Assembly (NCBI GenBank): GCA_964017065.1
Contig: OZ024784.1
Location: 7,669,152 to 7,733,151, forward strand
Length of the DNA: 64,000 nt
Direction: 5' to 3'
Source: Haliclona indistincta
Lineage: Eukaryota; Porifera; Demospongiae; Haplosclerida; Chalinidae
The notes below the pieces were generated by a model. That model had not been told where the DNA came from. It made no database searches and saw nothing but the letters and a program-made list of their open reading frames with translations. Shown in pieces: positions 1 to 10,800 of the stretch (position 1 is the first letter of the stretch; each line of letters starts with the position of its first letter). Made by a program: the position numbers and the translations under genes.

Positions 1-879
1 TCTGCCCGAATCTGAACCATACACTCTTCCATCTGGTCCTATTACAAGATCAACATAAGAGCCATCAATAAACACAGAACCAACTAATACTCCACTCAGT
101 GTGTAATTATACACTTTAGGAGGATCATGCTGAGACACTATTACATTGTTACCATACACTAGAAGACCATGGACATGGTTTCCAGGTAATCTCCAACTAT
201 TGAGCTTCCTTCCACTTCTGTCAAAGTGATGGACATGATGGTCAATCCAACCTCCAACAAACACATCTCCATTCTCTGCGAAGTCAAGATCAAATGGATC
301 AAGAACACCAGTTATAGTTCGTTTCAGTCTAAGAGAGTTGTAGGGAGGGATGACTGCTACAGTCGCTGGCATGTCTTTGATAGTCTTTCTATTGATGCTG
401 ACACTCACTAGGTTGTTCCCACTACACTCTGGACTCAAGGACACCTGATAGCTGCCGTCTCCATTGTCCACTACTGTTGGTTGTGGTGAAACAAGGCTAG
501 GGTAGTCCACACAGGTGAGGGTAGCTGTGACATTGTCTCCACCTGTGCTGAGGTCATATCCTCCACAATCTCGAACCAGGACAGAGAAGCTAGCAGTCTT
601 GTTGATGATGAGTGAGAGTGGCAGTCCATCAGCTACAGTGGCACGAGCACAAGCTCTCTTATTGTTCTCTAGTTTGTCAATTCGATTCCTCAGTACTAGT
701 TGGTTAAGCTCAAATCGGTTGACTCGATTATTCAGCACCAGTAGACCATTGATGAGCTGATCCACTCGACTGCTCAACAGGTTAAAAGCAACAGGACAAG
801 ATGAGCTATTAGATGATACATGACTCTGAGCCACTACAGGTACCAGCACTACAGCCAACACTACCAGCAGGTAACCCAT
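1..879 (-). CDS. Secreted filamin-NHL protein, 5' part (copy A, cut by window edge)
   Basis: This is the N-terminal 293 codons of a gene that runs off the left edge. It matches the complete gene at 4390-5664 almost base for base at a fixed offset of 4785. The one coding difference I saw replaces a Val with Phe near residue 32. It opens with a hydrophobic signal peptide, then a short leucine-rich coiled-coil-like stretch, a filamin-type Ig domain and the start of an NHL-type propeller. The start at 879 is set by the signal peptide and the match to the complete copy. The open frame continues to base 1 without a stop. Function is unknown; an extracellular binding role is inferred. Confidence 0.85.
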   Translation of the reverse strand, partial: MGYLLVVLAVVLVPVVAQSHVSSNSSSCPVAFNLLSSRVDQLINGLLVLNNRVNRFELNQLVLRNRIDKLENNKRACARATVADGLPLSLIINKTASFSVLVRDCGGYDLSTGGDNVTATLTCVDYPSLVSPQPTVVDNGDGSYQVSLSPECSGNNLVSVSINRKTIKDMPATVAVIPPYNSLRLKRTITGVLDPFDLDFAENGDVFVGGWIDHHVHHFDRSGRKLNSWRLPGNHVHGLLVYGNNVIVSQHDPPKVYNYTLSGVLVGSVFIDGSYVDLVIGPDGRVYGSDSGR

Positions 880-999
880 CCTGACAGATGATATAAATTA
901 TCATAGTGTGACCAGAATATAACTGCTTTGATATATTTCTTGCTGTTTACACAAACAAACCGTTCTATTCATATTCTAAACTAACTCACTGCCTTCTTC

Positions 1000-1566
1000 T
1001 CACCAAAGCACAATAATGCATTTCCTACATCAGGGCTGGCTCTCAACCAATGGATCATCAAGAAAGGTAATGAGAACAAATGTAATAAAAAATTAATCTT
1101 CTGTACTCAAATCAGGAAATGTGAAAGAGTTGTACTATGCAGTGGCTATACAGTGTTGTAAATAACACACTAGCTCATGTAATAGTGTTACCAGTAATGA
1201 GTTCATGAATATTAATTAGTTATGAGACATGATTCTACACACTTGAAAGCATACCCATCTTTATTGTGGACGCTTAAGTAATCCTGTAGTCTCTCCTCTT
1301 TCTTTAATTTGGTCCAGTTAGCTTTGAGATATGCTCTATTACACTAGCTAGTGTGCCCATCTTGGGTTTCTTGTTGATGGAGCTAATGACAGCACTGAAA
1401 CAATCGCTTCACACTAGCTAGATACCAAGAAACACATGTTCTTGCTAGCATGGCTACTGAAACGTTACCTTACCCAAGGTTGGATTCTTGTGATGTTAGT
1501 GATGATGTGGTTGCTGTTGTTATCTCTTGCCTGGTCAAAAGTTGCCATTGCTGCTAGCTGTGACAT
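1000..1566 (-). pseudogene. CFDP1 3'-exon relic following NHL copy A
   Basis: This stretch resembles the 3' end of CFDP1 at 7864-8419. Copies of exon 7 (about 1248-1322), exon 6 (about 1350-1420) and part of exon 5 (about 1470-1560) can be read. Exon 7 has lost one base relative to the real gene, which shifts the frame. I cannot find exon 8. Similarity stops near 1566. No upstream CFDP1 exons are attached, so this is a duplicated, decayed gene end. Confidence 0.75.
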
Positions 1567-1784
1567 TACATCATAAGCTATAGTAGACTAAAACGTTGAA
1601 CAATTGACACTGTCACTAAATTTTAAAACTATTTTACAAATACATACATGTACACAAAATACATCAGATTCTACTAATAAGCCAATGTTATCATGCAGAG
1701 AAATCATTTTACCATTATCTACATGTATTACTATTTTGAAAAAAACAACATATACATTGTGTTTTGTTACATGAGTTCGAGTGA

Positions 1785-3068
1785 CTCACACATCTCCATT
1801 GGGAGTGATAACTACATTGCCAACTTGTAGTCCAGCCAGTTTGTTGATAAGATTATTGTTCTTGTCTGTGATGATCAACTTTGATGCATCAATAATAATT
1901 GCGATCACAAATCAGTTTGTTGCCTGCTCTATCAATTGAGATTCCGTCAACTCTTACAGCAGGAGGAGGAGTGTAGCTACGAACCAGTACACCACTAGGA
2001 GTGTACACTCTAATGATGTTCTGTGCCTGTGATAAATTATATTTAAAGTGCAGATAGCCATCTTGATCAAAGCCAATACCCCTTGGTAGTGGTGTTCCTG
2101 TGATCTGATGAAAGACGGTGCCATCGACCATGCTGAAGATACTGATGAGTCCCTAGCCCCATCTGAACCATACAACCTCTCATCTGGTCCTATTACAAGA
2201 TCAGCATAAGAACCAACTAATACTCCACTCAGTGTGTAACTCCACTTTTTTTTGGGGGGGGGCATAAAATTTTGATTTAATGACAGATGTAGTACAGGAA
2301 ATGAATTCAAAATTCAGGAAATGAATTCAAATGAATTCAAAAGTGTAACTCCACTCCACTCACACTTTAGGAGGATCGTTCTGAGACACTATTACATTGT
2401 AACCATGTACCAGAAGACCATGGACATTGTTTCCAAGTAATCTCCAACTATTGAGCTTCTTACCACTTCTGTCAAAGATGGACATGATGGTCACTGTAAC
2501 CTCCAACAAGCACACCTCCATTCTCTGCGAAGCCAGCCATTCTCTGCGAAGTCTGCGAAGCCAATGGATGACTAATACCAGTTATAGTACGTTTCAGTCT
2601 AAGAGAGTTGTAGGAGGGATGACTGCTACAGTCACTGGCATGTCTTTGATAGTCTTTCCATTGATGCTGACACTCACTAGGTTGTTCCCACTACACTCTG
2701 GACTCAAGGACACCTGATAGCTGCCGTCTCCATTGTCCACTACTGTTGGTTGTGGTGAAACAAGGCTAGGGTAGTCCACACAGGTGAGGGTAGCTGTGAC
2801 ATTGTCTCCACCTGTGCTGAGGTCATATCCTCCACTATTTCGGACCAGGACAGAGAAGCTAGCAGTCTTGTTGATGATGAGTGAGAGTGGCAGTCCATCA
2901 GCTACAGTGGCACGAGCACAAGCTCTCTTATTGTTCTCTAGTTTGTGTAGTCGACCATTAAGATTGATCACGATCATCAATTCTTTGAGTAATAGCAGAA
3001 CAACAAGTAGGGGTCTGAGCCACTACAGGTACCAGCACTACAGCCAACACTGCCAGCAAGTAATCCAT
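1785..3068 (-). pseudogene. Filamin-NHL pseudogene (copy B)
   Basis: The signal peptide start (3068), filamin domain and NHL propeller are all recognisable, but the frame is broken several times. An extra base lies after the signal peptide region, relative to copy B' at 6570-7709. About 110 bp of foreign or duplicated sequence lies near 2240-2350. The last propeller blade has an in-frame stop after a frame slip near 1889, and the same stop is in copy B', so it predates the unit duplication. Compared with copy A, the spacer between signal peptide and filamin domain is shorter. I see no way to read one long protein, and introns would not explain the breaks. Confidence 0.75.
2238..2352. repeat. 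Insertion with poly-T/poly-G and short direct repeats
   Basis: Copy B carries about 110 bp that copy B' lacks. It contains a T-run followed by a G-run, then direct repeats of the 14-mer aggaaatgaattca, and it ends by repeating the flanking tgtaactccact. It interrupts the propeller-coding part. The flanking repeat suggests insertion or slippage with duplication of local sequence. Confidence 0.6.
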
Positions 3069-3252
3069 CCTGGACAACTGAACTGACACAATAGTGTTCA
3101 GTAAAATTTCTTATTTTAAACTAATTCACTGCCTTCTATTCACTAACTCACTACTTTCTTCTCATAGTACAATAGCATAGCTCCTACATCAGGGCTGCCA
3201 ACCAATGAATTTATTATGCAAGAAAGACAAAAGAGTAAATTACATTACAGGG

Positions 3253-3787
3253 TTAATGCAGTCTTCTCATTCCTTTCAGTCGTTCATCACGATCTCTTTC
3301 AAACTCCCTCTGCTCTGTACGCTGCAAGAATTCTTGTTTTGCTAAATACCTACAGAAAAGTATATATCATCATTCTGCACACATTGAAGCATACCCATCT
3401 TTATTATGGAAGCTTAGTTCATCCTGTAGTCCCTCCTCTTCCTTAAACTTGGTCCAGTCTAGCTTTGATTTCTCCTTTTAAACCAAGAACAAACAATGCA
3501 ATGCAGATCTAGTGCACAAATCTCACTAGTGTGCTCATCTTGGGTCTCTTGTTAATGGAGCTGAGGACAGCACTGAGTCCTGACAATCGCTTCACACTAG
3601 ATACCAAGTAACACATGTTCTTGCTAGCATGGCTACTGACCCATCACCTTACCCCAGCTTGGGTTCTTGTGGTGTTGGTGATGATGTGGTTACTGTTGCA
3701 ATCTCCTCACACTCCTTGTCTGATCCAGTAGTGGTTGTTGTTGCTGTCAGCTGTGATTGCAGGTAGTGTAATGTTGAGCCTCTTTAC
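3253..3787 (-). pseudogene. Truncated CFDP1 copy (exons 8 to part of 5)
   Basis: Bases 3253-3787 match the real CFDP1 3' end (7864-8400) closely. The exon 8 copy with its stop (3253-3349), then exons 7 and 6, look intact. The copy breaks off inside exon 5 at about 3787, where homology ends abruptly. Upstream exons are absent, so no complete protein can be made from here. The breakpoint marks one edge of the duplicated unit. Confidence 0.8.
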
Positions 3788-4389
3788 TTTTGGTGTATTT
3801 TTGTCTGATTTCCTCTCCAATACCAGTTAGTCTGTTTTTTTTTTGTTAATTTCTAAATTTTGTATTCTCTTATATCCGTTGGTCCTCACACCTTCAACAA
3901 CAAGCAGTGGGAGGAAGATACTTGCAAGAGGCTCCTCAAACAGAAGGCCAATCCAATCGAAGGAATTAGTTCACGGGCTTGAGTTAACTATTACTTATTA
4001 GACCAAACACTTGTAAAGCATTAGTTGTCTTCATAAAATGGCATATTATGTTGTGGACACCGAGAAATTAACATCAGTTTGCAGTCTGGTGGATGAAAGA
4101 TGTAATGCTTCGTAATATTTATAGTACATTTAGTGTTAGTATCAATTCCTTGTTTTAGTAATCTATCTAGTTTTTGGTAGATTAGTCATATTTTTATTTT
4201 GAAGAAGACATGTTATGAATGGAAATCACTGAAATTACCGCATACTGTAAAACAACTATCTGATTTTGCTTTGCGTATGTGAACTTGTACAAATTTATTT
4301 CCTTCACTTACTATGCACAAAATAATTCAGTGCACAAGAATTAATATTGATAATGGAGACATGCTACTGTATACACATCACATGTCATG
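3788..4389. other. Non-coding spacer between duplicated units
   Basis: This 600-bp AT-rich stretch has no open frame or repeat that I can support. It lies between the truncated CFDP1 copy and the 3' end of the intact NHL gene, so it probably holds that gene's 3' flank. Confidence 0.4.
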
Positions 4390-5664
4390 CTAAGCTGAGT
4401 AGATGACAACTTTATTGTGGGAGGCTTGAGTGACCCACACATCTCCATTGGGAGTGATAATAGCATTACAAGTGTCTAATCCGGTCAGCTTGTTGATCAG
4501 GTTGTTGTTCTTGTCTGTGATGATCAGCGTTGAAGAAGTACGATCAGAAATCAATCTATTGCCTGCTCTATCAATAAAGATTCCCTCAACTCCTACAGCA
4601 GAAGGAGGAGTGTAGCTACGAACCAGTACACCACTAGGAGTGTACACTCTAATGATGTTCTGTGGTGTGTTATATTTGAATTGCAGGTAGCCATCTTGAT
4701 CAAAACCAATTCCCCTTGCCGATGGTATTCCTGTGATCTGATGAAAGAGGCTGCCATCAATCATGCTGAAGATACTGATGAGTCCTCTGCCCGAATCTGA
4801 ACCATACACTCTTCCATCTGGTCCTATTACAAGATCAACATAAGAGCCATCAATAAACACAGAACCAACTAATACTCCACTCAGTGTGTAATTATACACT
4901 TTAGGAGGATCATGCTGAGACACTATTACATTGTTACCATACACTAGAAGACCATGGACATGGTTTCCAGGTAATCTCCAACTATTGAGCTTCCTTCCAC
5001 TTCTGTCAAAGTGATGGACATGATGGTCAATCCAACCTCCAACAAACACATCTCCATTCTCTGCGAAGTCAAGATCAAATGGATCAAGAACACCAGTTAT
5101 AGTTCGTTTCAGTCTAAGAGAGTTGTAGGGAGGGATGACTGCTACAGTCGCTGGCATGTCTTTGATAGTCTTTCTATTGATGCTGACACTCACTAGGTTG
5201 TTCCCACTACACTCTGGACTCAAGGACACCTGATAGCTGCCGTCTCCATTGTCCACTACTGTTGGTTGTGGTGAAACAAGGCTAGGGTAGTCCACACAGG
5301 TGAGGGTAGCTGTGACATTGTCTCCACCTGTGCTGAGGTCATATCCTCCACAATCTCGAACCAGGACAGAGAAGCTAGCAGTCTTGTTGATGATGAGTGA
5401 GAGTGGCAGTCCATCAGCTACAGTGGCACGAGCACAAGCTCTCTTATTGTTCTCTAGTTTGTCAATTCGATTCCTCAGTACTAGTTGGTTAAGCTCAAAT
5501 CGGTTGACTCGATTATTCAGCACCAGTAGACCATTGATGAGCTGATCCACTCGACTGCTCAACAGGTTAACAGCAACAGGACAAGATGAGCTATTAGATG
5601 ATACATGACTCTGAGCCACTACAGGTACCAGCACTACAGCCAACACTACCAGCAGGTAACCCAT
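4390..5664 (-). CDS. Secreted filamin-NHL protein (copy A', complete)
   Basis: This is an intact single-exon gene of 424 aa. Residues 1-18 form a signal peptide ending VVAQS. Residues 30-75 are a short leucine/asparagine-rich, coiled-coil-like region. Residues about 76-175 form a filamin/ABP280-type Ig domain, with the family's DNGDGSYQVSLSP signature. Residues about 185-424 form an NHL/TolB-like propeller with repeated IGPDGRVYGSD and IDRAGN-like blade motifs. TRIM2/3/71 proteins share the filamin-NHL order but carry RING and B-box domains, which are absent here. With a signal peptide it should be extracellular, whereas TRIM-NHL proteins are cytoplasmic. Several N-glycosylation sequons fit that. 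Ligand and role are unknown. Confidence 0.88.
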   Translation of the reverse strand: MGYLLVVLAVVLVPVVAQSHVSSNSSSCPVAVNLLSSRVDQLINGLLVLNNRVNRFELNQLVLRNRIDKLENNKRACARATVADGLPLSLIINKTASFSVLVRDCGGYDLSTGGDNVTATLTCVDYPSLVSPQPTVVDNGDGSYQVSLSPECSGNNLVSVSINRKTIKDMPATVAVIPPYNSLRLKRTITGVLDPFDLDFAENGDVFVGGWIDHHVHHFDRSGRKLNSWRLPGNHVHGLLVYGNNVIVSQHDPPKVYNYTLSGVLVGSVFIDGSYVDLVIGPDGRVYGSDSGRGLISIFSMIDGSLFHQITGIPSARGIGFDQDGYLQFKYNTPQNIIRVYTPSGVLVRSYTPPSAVGVEGIFIDRAGNRLISDRTSSTLIITDKNNNLINKLTGLDTCNAIITPNGDVWVTQASHNKVVIYSA

Positions 5665-5779
5665 CCTGACAGATGATATAAATTATCATAGTGTGACCAG
5701 AATATAACTGCTTTGATATATTTCTTGCTGTTTACACAAACAAACCGTTCTATTCATATTCTAAACTAACTCACTGCCT

Positions 5780-6351
5780 TCTTCTCACCAAAGCACAATA
5801 ATGCATTTCCTACATCAGGGCTGGCTCTCAACCAATGGATCATCAAGAAAGGTAATGAGAACAAATGTAATAAAAAATTAATCTTCTGTACTCAAATCAG
5901 GAAATGTGAAAGAGTTGTACTATGCAGTGGCTATACAGTGTTGTAAATAACACACTAGCTCATGTAATAGTGTTACCAGTAATGAGTTCATGAATATTAA
6001 TTAGTTATGAGACATGATTCTACACACTTGAAAGCATACCCATCTTTATTGTGGACGCTTAAGTAATCCTGTAGTCTCTCCTCTTTCTTTAATTTGGTCC
6101 AGTTAGCTTTGAGATATGCTCTATTACACTAGCTAGTGTGCCCATCTTGGGTTTCTTGTTGATGGAGCTAATGACAGCACTGAAACAATCGCTTCACACT
6201 AGCTAGATACCAAGAAACACATGTTCTTGCTAGCATGGCTACTGAAACGTTACCTTACCCAAGGTTGGATTCTTGTGATGTTAGTGATGATGTGGTTGCT
6301 GTTGTTATCTCTTGCCTGGTCAAAAGTTGCCATTGCTGCTAGCTGTGACAT
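5780..6351 (-). pseudogene. CFDP1 3'-exon relic following NHL copy A'
   Basis: This is the second-unit copy of the relic at 1000-1566, at offset 4785 and apparently identical to it. It carries the same frame-shifted exon 7 copy, an exon 6 copy and part of exon 5. It is not joined to upstream CFDP1 exons. Confidence 0.75.
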
Positions 6352-6569
6352 TACATCATAAGCTATAGTAGACTAAAACGTTGAACAATTGACACTGTCA
6401 CTAAATTTTAAAACTATTTTACAAATACATACATGTACACAAAATACATCAGATTCTACTAATAAGCCAATGTTATCATGCAGAGAAATCATTTTACCAT
6501 TATCTACATGTATTACTATTTTGAAAAAAACAACATATACATTGTGTTTTGTTACATGAGTTCGAGTGA

Positions 6570-7709
6570 CTCACACATCTCCATTGGGAGTGATAACTAC
6601 ATTGCCAACTTGTAGTCCAGCCAGTTTGTTGATAAGATTATTGTTCTTGTCTGTGATGATCAACTTTGATGCATCAATAATAATTGCGATCACAAATCAG
6701 TTTGTTGCCTGCTCTATCAATTGAGATTCCCTCAACTACTCCAGCAGGAGGAGGAGTGTAGCTACGAACCAGTACACCACTAGGAGTGTACACTCTACTG
6801 ATGTTCTGTGCCTGTGGTAAATTATATTTAAAGTGCAGATAGCCATCTTGATCAAAACCAATACCCCCTTGGTAGTGGTGTTCCTGTGATCTGATGAAAG
6901 AGGGTGCCATCGGCCATGTTGAATATACTGCTAGCCCCATCTGAACCATACACTCTTCCATCTGGTCCTATTACAAGATCAGCATAAGAACCAACTAATA
7001 CTCCACTCAGTGTGTAATTATACACTTTAGGAGGATCATTCTGAGACACTATTACATTGTTACCATGTACCAGAAGGCCGTGGACATTTTTCCTGGTAAT
7101 CTCCAACTATTGAGCTTCCTTCCACTTCTGTCAAAGTGATGGACATGATGGTCAATGTAACCTCCAACAAACACATCTCCATTTTCTGCAAAGTCAAGAT
7201 CAAATGGATGATTAATACCAGTTATAGTACGTTTCAGTCTAAGAGAGTTGTAGGGAGGGATGACTGCTACAGTCACTGGCATGTCTTTGATAGTCTTTCC
7301 ATTGATGCTGACACTCACTAGGTTGTTCCCACTACACTCTGGACTCAAGGACACCTGATAGCTGCCGTCTCCATTGTCCACTACTGTTGGTTGTGGTGAA
7401 ACAAGGCTAGGGTAGTCCACACAGGTGAGGGTAGCTGTGACATTGTCTCCACCTGTGCTGAGGTCATATCCTCCACAATCTCGAACCAGGACAGAGAAGC
7501 TAGCAGTCTTTTTGATGATGAGTGAGATTGGCAGTCCATCAGCTACAGTGGCACGAGCACAAACTCTCTTATTGTTCTCTAGTTTGTGTAGTCGACCCAT
7601 TAATATTGTTAAGATCATCAATTCTTTGAGTAATAGCAGAATGACAAGTAGGGGACTGAGCCACTACAGGTACCAGCACTACAGCCAACACTGCCAGCAA
7701 GTAATCCAT
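6570..7709 (-). pseudogene. Filamin-NHL pseudogene (copy B')
   Basis: It starts at 7709 with the same signal peptide family as A'. An extra G near 7599 breaks the frame after about 40 codons. The filamin domain is then readable (7052-7621), a base loss near 7090 shifts the frame again, and an extra C near 6865 shifts it once more. The terminal stop near 6674 is shared with copy B. Fragments cover the whole filamin-NHL length, so this was a complete gene. It lies directly downstream of the last exon of CFDP1 on the same strand (155 bp). Confidence 0.75.
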
Positions 7710-7863
7710 CCTGGACAACTGAACTGACACAATAGTGTTCAGTAAATTTTTTTTAAACTAACTGACTGCCTTCTTCTCATCATAGTACAATAGCATAGCT
7801 CTCAGATCAGGGCTGCCAACCAATGAATTTATTATGCAAGAAAGACAAAAGAACATTACAGGG

Positions 7864-10800
7864 TTAATGCAGTCTTCTCATTCCTTTCAGTCTTTCATCA
7901 CGATCTCTTTCAAACTCCCTCTGCTCTGTACGCTGCAAGAATTCTTGTTTTGCTAAATACCTACAGAAAAGTATATATCATCATTCTGCACACATTGAAG
8001 CATACCCATCTTTATTATGGAAGCTTAGTTCATCCTGTAGTCCCTCCTCTTCCTTGAACTTGGTCCAGTCTAGCTTTGATTTCTCCTTGTAAACCAAGAA
8101 CAAACAATGTAATGCAGATCTAGTGCACAAATCTCACTAGTGTGCTCATCTTGGGTCTCTTGTTAATGGAGCTAAGGACAGCACTGAGTCCTGACAATCG
8201 CTTCACACTAGATACCAAGAAACACATGTTCTTGCTGGTATGGCTACTGACCCATCACCTTACCCCAGCTTGGGTTCTTGTGGTGTTGGTGATGATGTGG
8301 TTACTGTTGCAATCTCCTCACACTCCTTGTCTGATCCAGTAGAGGTTGTTGTTGCTGTCAGCTGTGATTGCAGGTAGTGTTGAGCCTCTTTAGAGTCCTT
8401 AGGTACTTCCTCCTCCACACTAAATTATAATGGTTACACAGTAATTTGTAATAAATCAATCTTTTGTTCGTGTACAATATGAATGTTCAATCATAGATGG
8501 GGAAATCATAATTTTTTCTGTTAAATTTTCACATAGCTAGTTGCGCATAATTTTGCATTGTGGGACAGTGGGTTAATATTTGGTGTAAGGATGTACAAAA
8601 GATATTTGGGGCGAGCCTGAGCGAGCCCCACATTGATTGCAGTGGGGAATGTATCTATCTATCTGTCACGGCGTTTGTCCTTTTCAATGTTCCCGAGAAG
8701 TAGGAAACGCCCTTTATAGCACGCACATTATAATTGGAGCTACCAGAAAGCGACGACGAGAGGCAGAGTCACCCGATCAACGTGAAAGCGGACGACTGGA
8801 GCGACAAAAGGAATATCAAAGGGCCTACTGGAGACGCCGGCGGAAAGCAGTAGCTGCAACAGAGCAAACAGTAACTTAGGTACGTCTAATGATGTTAGCA
8901 GTAGAGCCTGCAGTGAGTGAGGAGACCGAGGAACCCTACTCATCACATCTTCTAGGTACATTGTTCCCATGACACCTAAGCAAGGAACACACTCAGCAAG
9001 AGATAGTTGGAGAAAGTGCACCATAACCAAACTATTGATTCTATTCACCATCAACAAACCCATTAGTGCTGTTAAATATTAACATTATAGCACAAAAATC
9101 TGTGGTGAAACTGGTGTTCACATAATACAGACTTATCTACTAAAATCTGGACACACCACATAACCTGGTGCAAATAATAAAAAATGTTTTAACAAAAAAA
9201 AATAAAAAGTGTAGGGATGACGCTTGCAAAAGTAAAGGAACAAGATGGGATGATACTTGCAAAAGTAAAGGAACAAGATGGGATGGTGCTTGCAAAAGTA
9301 AAGGAACAAGATGGGATGATGCTTGCAAAAGTGAAGTATGTAAAAGTCCCAAGTATCCCTACATCAGCGGCTTGCTGCGATGGCGTGCAACTGACAAATG
9401 CTGTCAATTACTTAATCGGACTGTGTCTTCCAAACCACAGATATCTCTAGTTGTTTGCAATGCAACTGTCAACTACTTCATCGGACTGCGTCCTCCAAAC
9501 ACAGACACCTCTAGTTGTTTACAACCGTCAATTACTTAATCGGACTGCGTCCTCCTAACACAGATACCTCTAATTATTTACAACCGTCAATTATTTCATC
9601 GGACTGCGTCCTCCTTCAAGCCGCTGATGTAGGGATACTTGGGACTTTTACATACATCACTTTTGCAAGCATCATCCCATCTTGTTCCTTTACTTTTGCA
9701 AGCACCATCCCATCTTGTTCCTTTACTTTTGCAAGCATCATCCCATCTTGTTCCTTTACTTTTGCAAGCATCATCCCATCTTGTTCCTTTACTTTTGCAA
9801 GCGTCATCCCTACACTTTTTAGTTTTTTTTTGTTAAAACATTTTTACTTTACTTGTTCCTGTTACTTTTTTGATCACTATCAGTTTGAACTTATTAGCTG
9901 TATTCTAGCTATGCTAGCTTTTATTTCATTTTTACAACTCTGTGAGCAGCAGATACTAGTCTAGTAGATCAGAAGGTTAATAGCCTCTAGACAGAGAGTC
10001 AAGGAACATGGAATGTTATTATCGGCAATCACAAGAATAATGAAAAGTAGTTAGAGAGGTTGAGAGTATGAGTTGACAACATGATATTTCTTATCACTGT
10101 AATGGATGAAGAAGAGACTAACACTAACAACTCAGCTCAGCTATGAGGATCATGGCTGGAAGCCTATACAATGAGTCCGATCCGTACTACCATGCAGGCT
10201 TGCATGTTGATATCGATATCACGATCACAGAGGCTTCTAGCTTTTTACAATGACCAATGTCCAGTTGTCAACAGCACAGGGGTCCTATGGGTACAGCTTA
10301 CGCCGGGTAGTGTAAGAAACTTTAGTAGCCTGGCTAGATCGGGTGATCACCGTCGTCCGGTTCGCGCCTGCCATGGGTCATGATGTCAGCATAGACAGAT
10401 CAGTGTTACCCAGGGAATAGTATACTGCTTGTTCATACCTCTAGACTCTAGCTTGCGCGCTGAAGCGCCCAGAGCAGAGAGAAAGCGAGAACCGAGCTCA
10501 GTTTCAAACTGATGTGGGCGGAGTCAATGATCAGAAGCGACAAGAGGGTTAATTAATGGAGTTGCTGTAAGCGTCCAAAACCCATGTTTTTCAAGGATTA
10601 CTCGCTTCTGGAAATGTTTTATGCCTATCTAAAAAGTAAGTGCACTACCCCAGATATATACACGTGCAATTGTGTAGGTTTGGAGTGATTCGTTAACTCA
10701 GGACAGCGCTAGGCTTACTGAAAGAAGAAAGAAGATGAACAATTCGTGTGGGCGGCGATTTCAGTTTACCACTTTAGAAACGTCTGCCCGCTTCGCCAAA

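Noticed and set aside
2427..3086. Plus-strand frames opposite the NHL genes (also at 226-760, 5011-5545 and 7136-7727)
   Set aside because: They are antisense shadows of the conserved filamin-domain coding strand.
9168..9964. Frames with 11-residue repeats ([10 protein letters not shown]) on both strands
   Set aside because: They arise from the 33-bp subterminal repeats of an inverted-repeat element.
10590..10637. Short ATG frame ending in a good donor ([17 protein letters not shown])
   Set aside because: It looks like a first exon, but I found no following exon. It lies within a repeat-rich CFDP1 intron.
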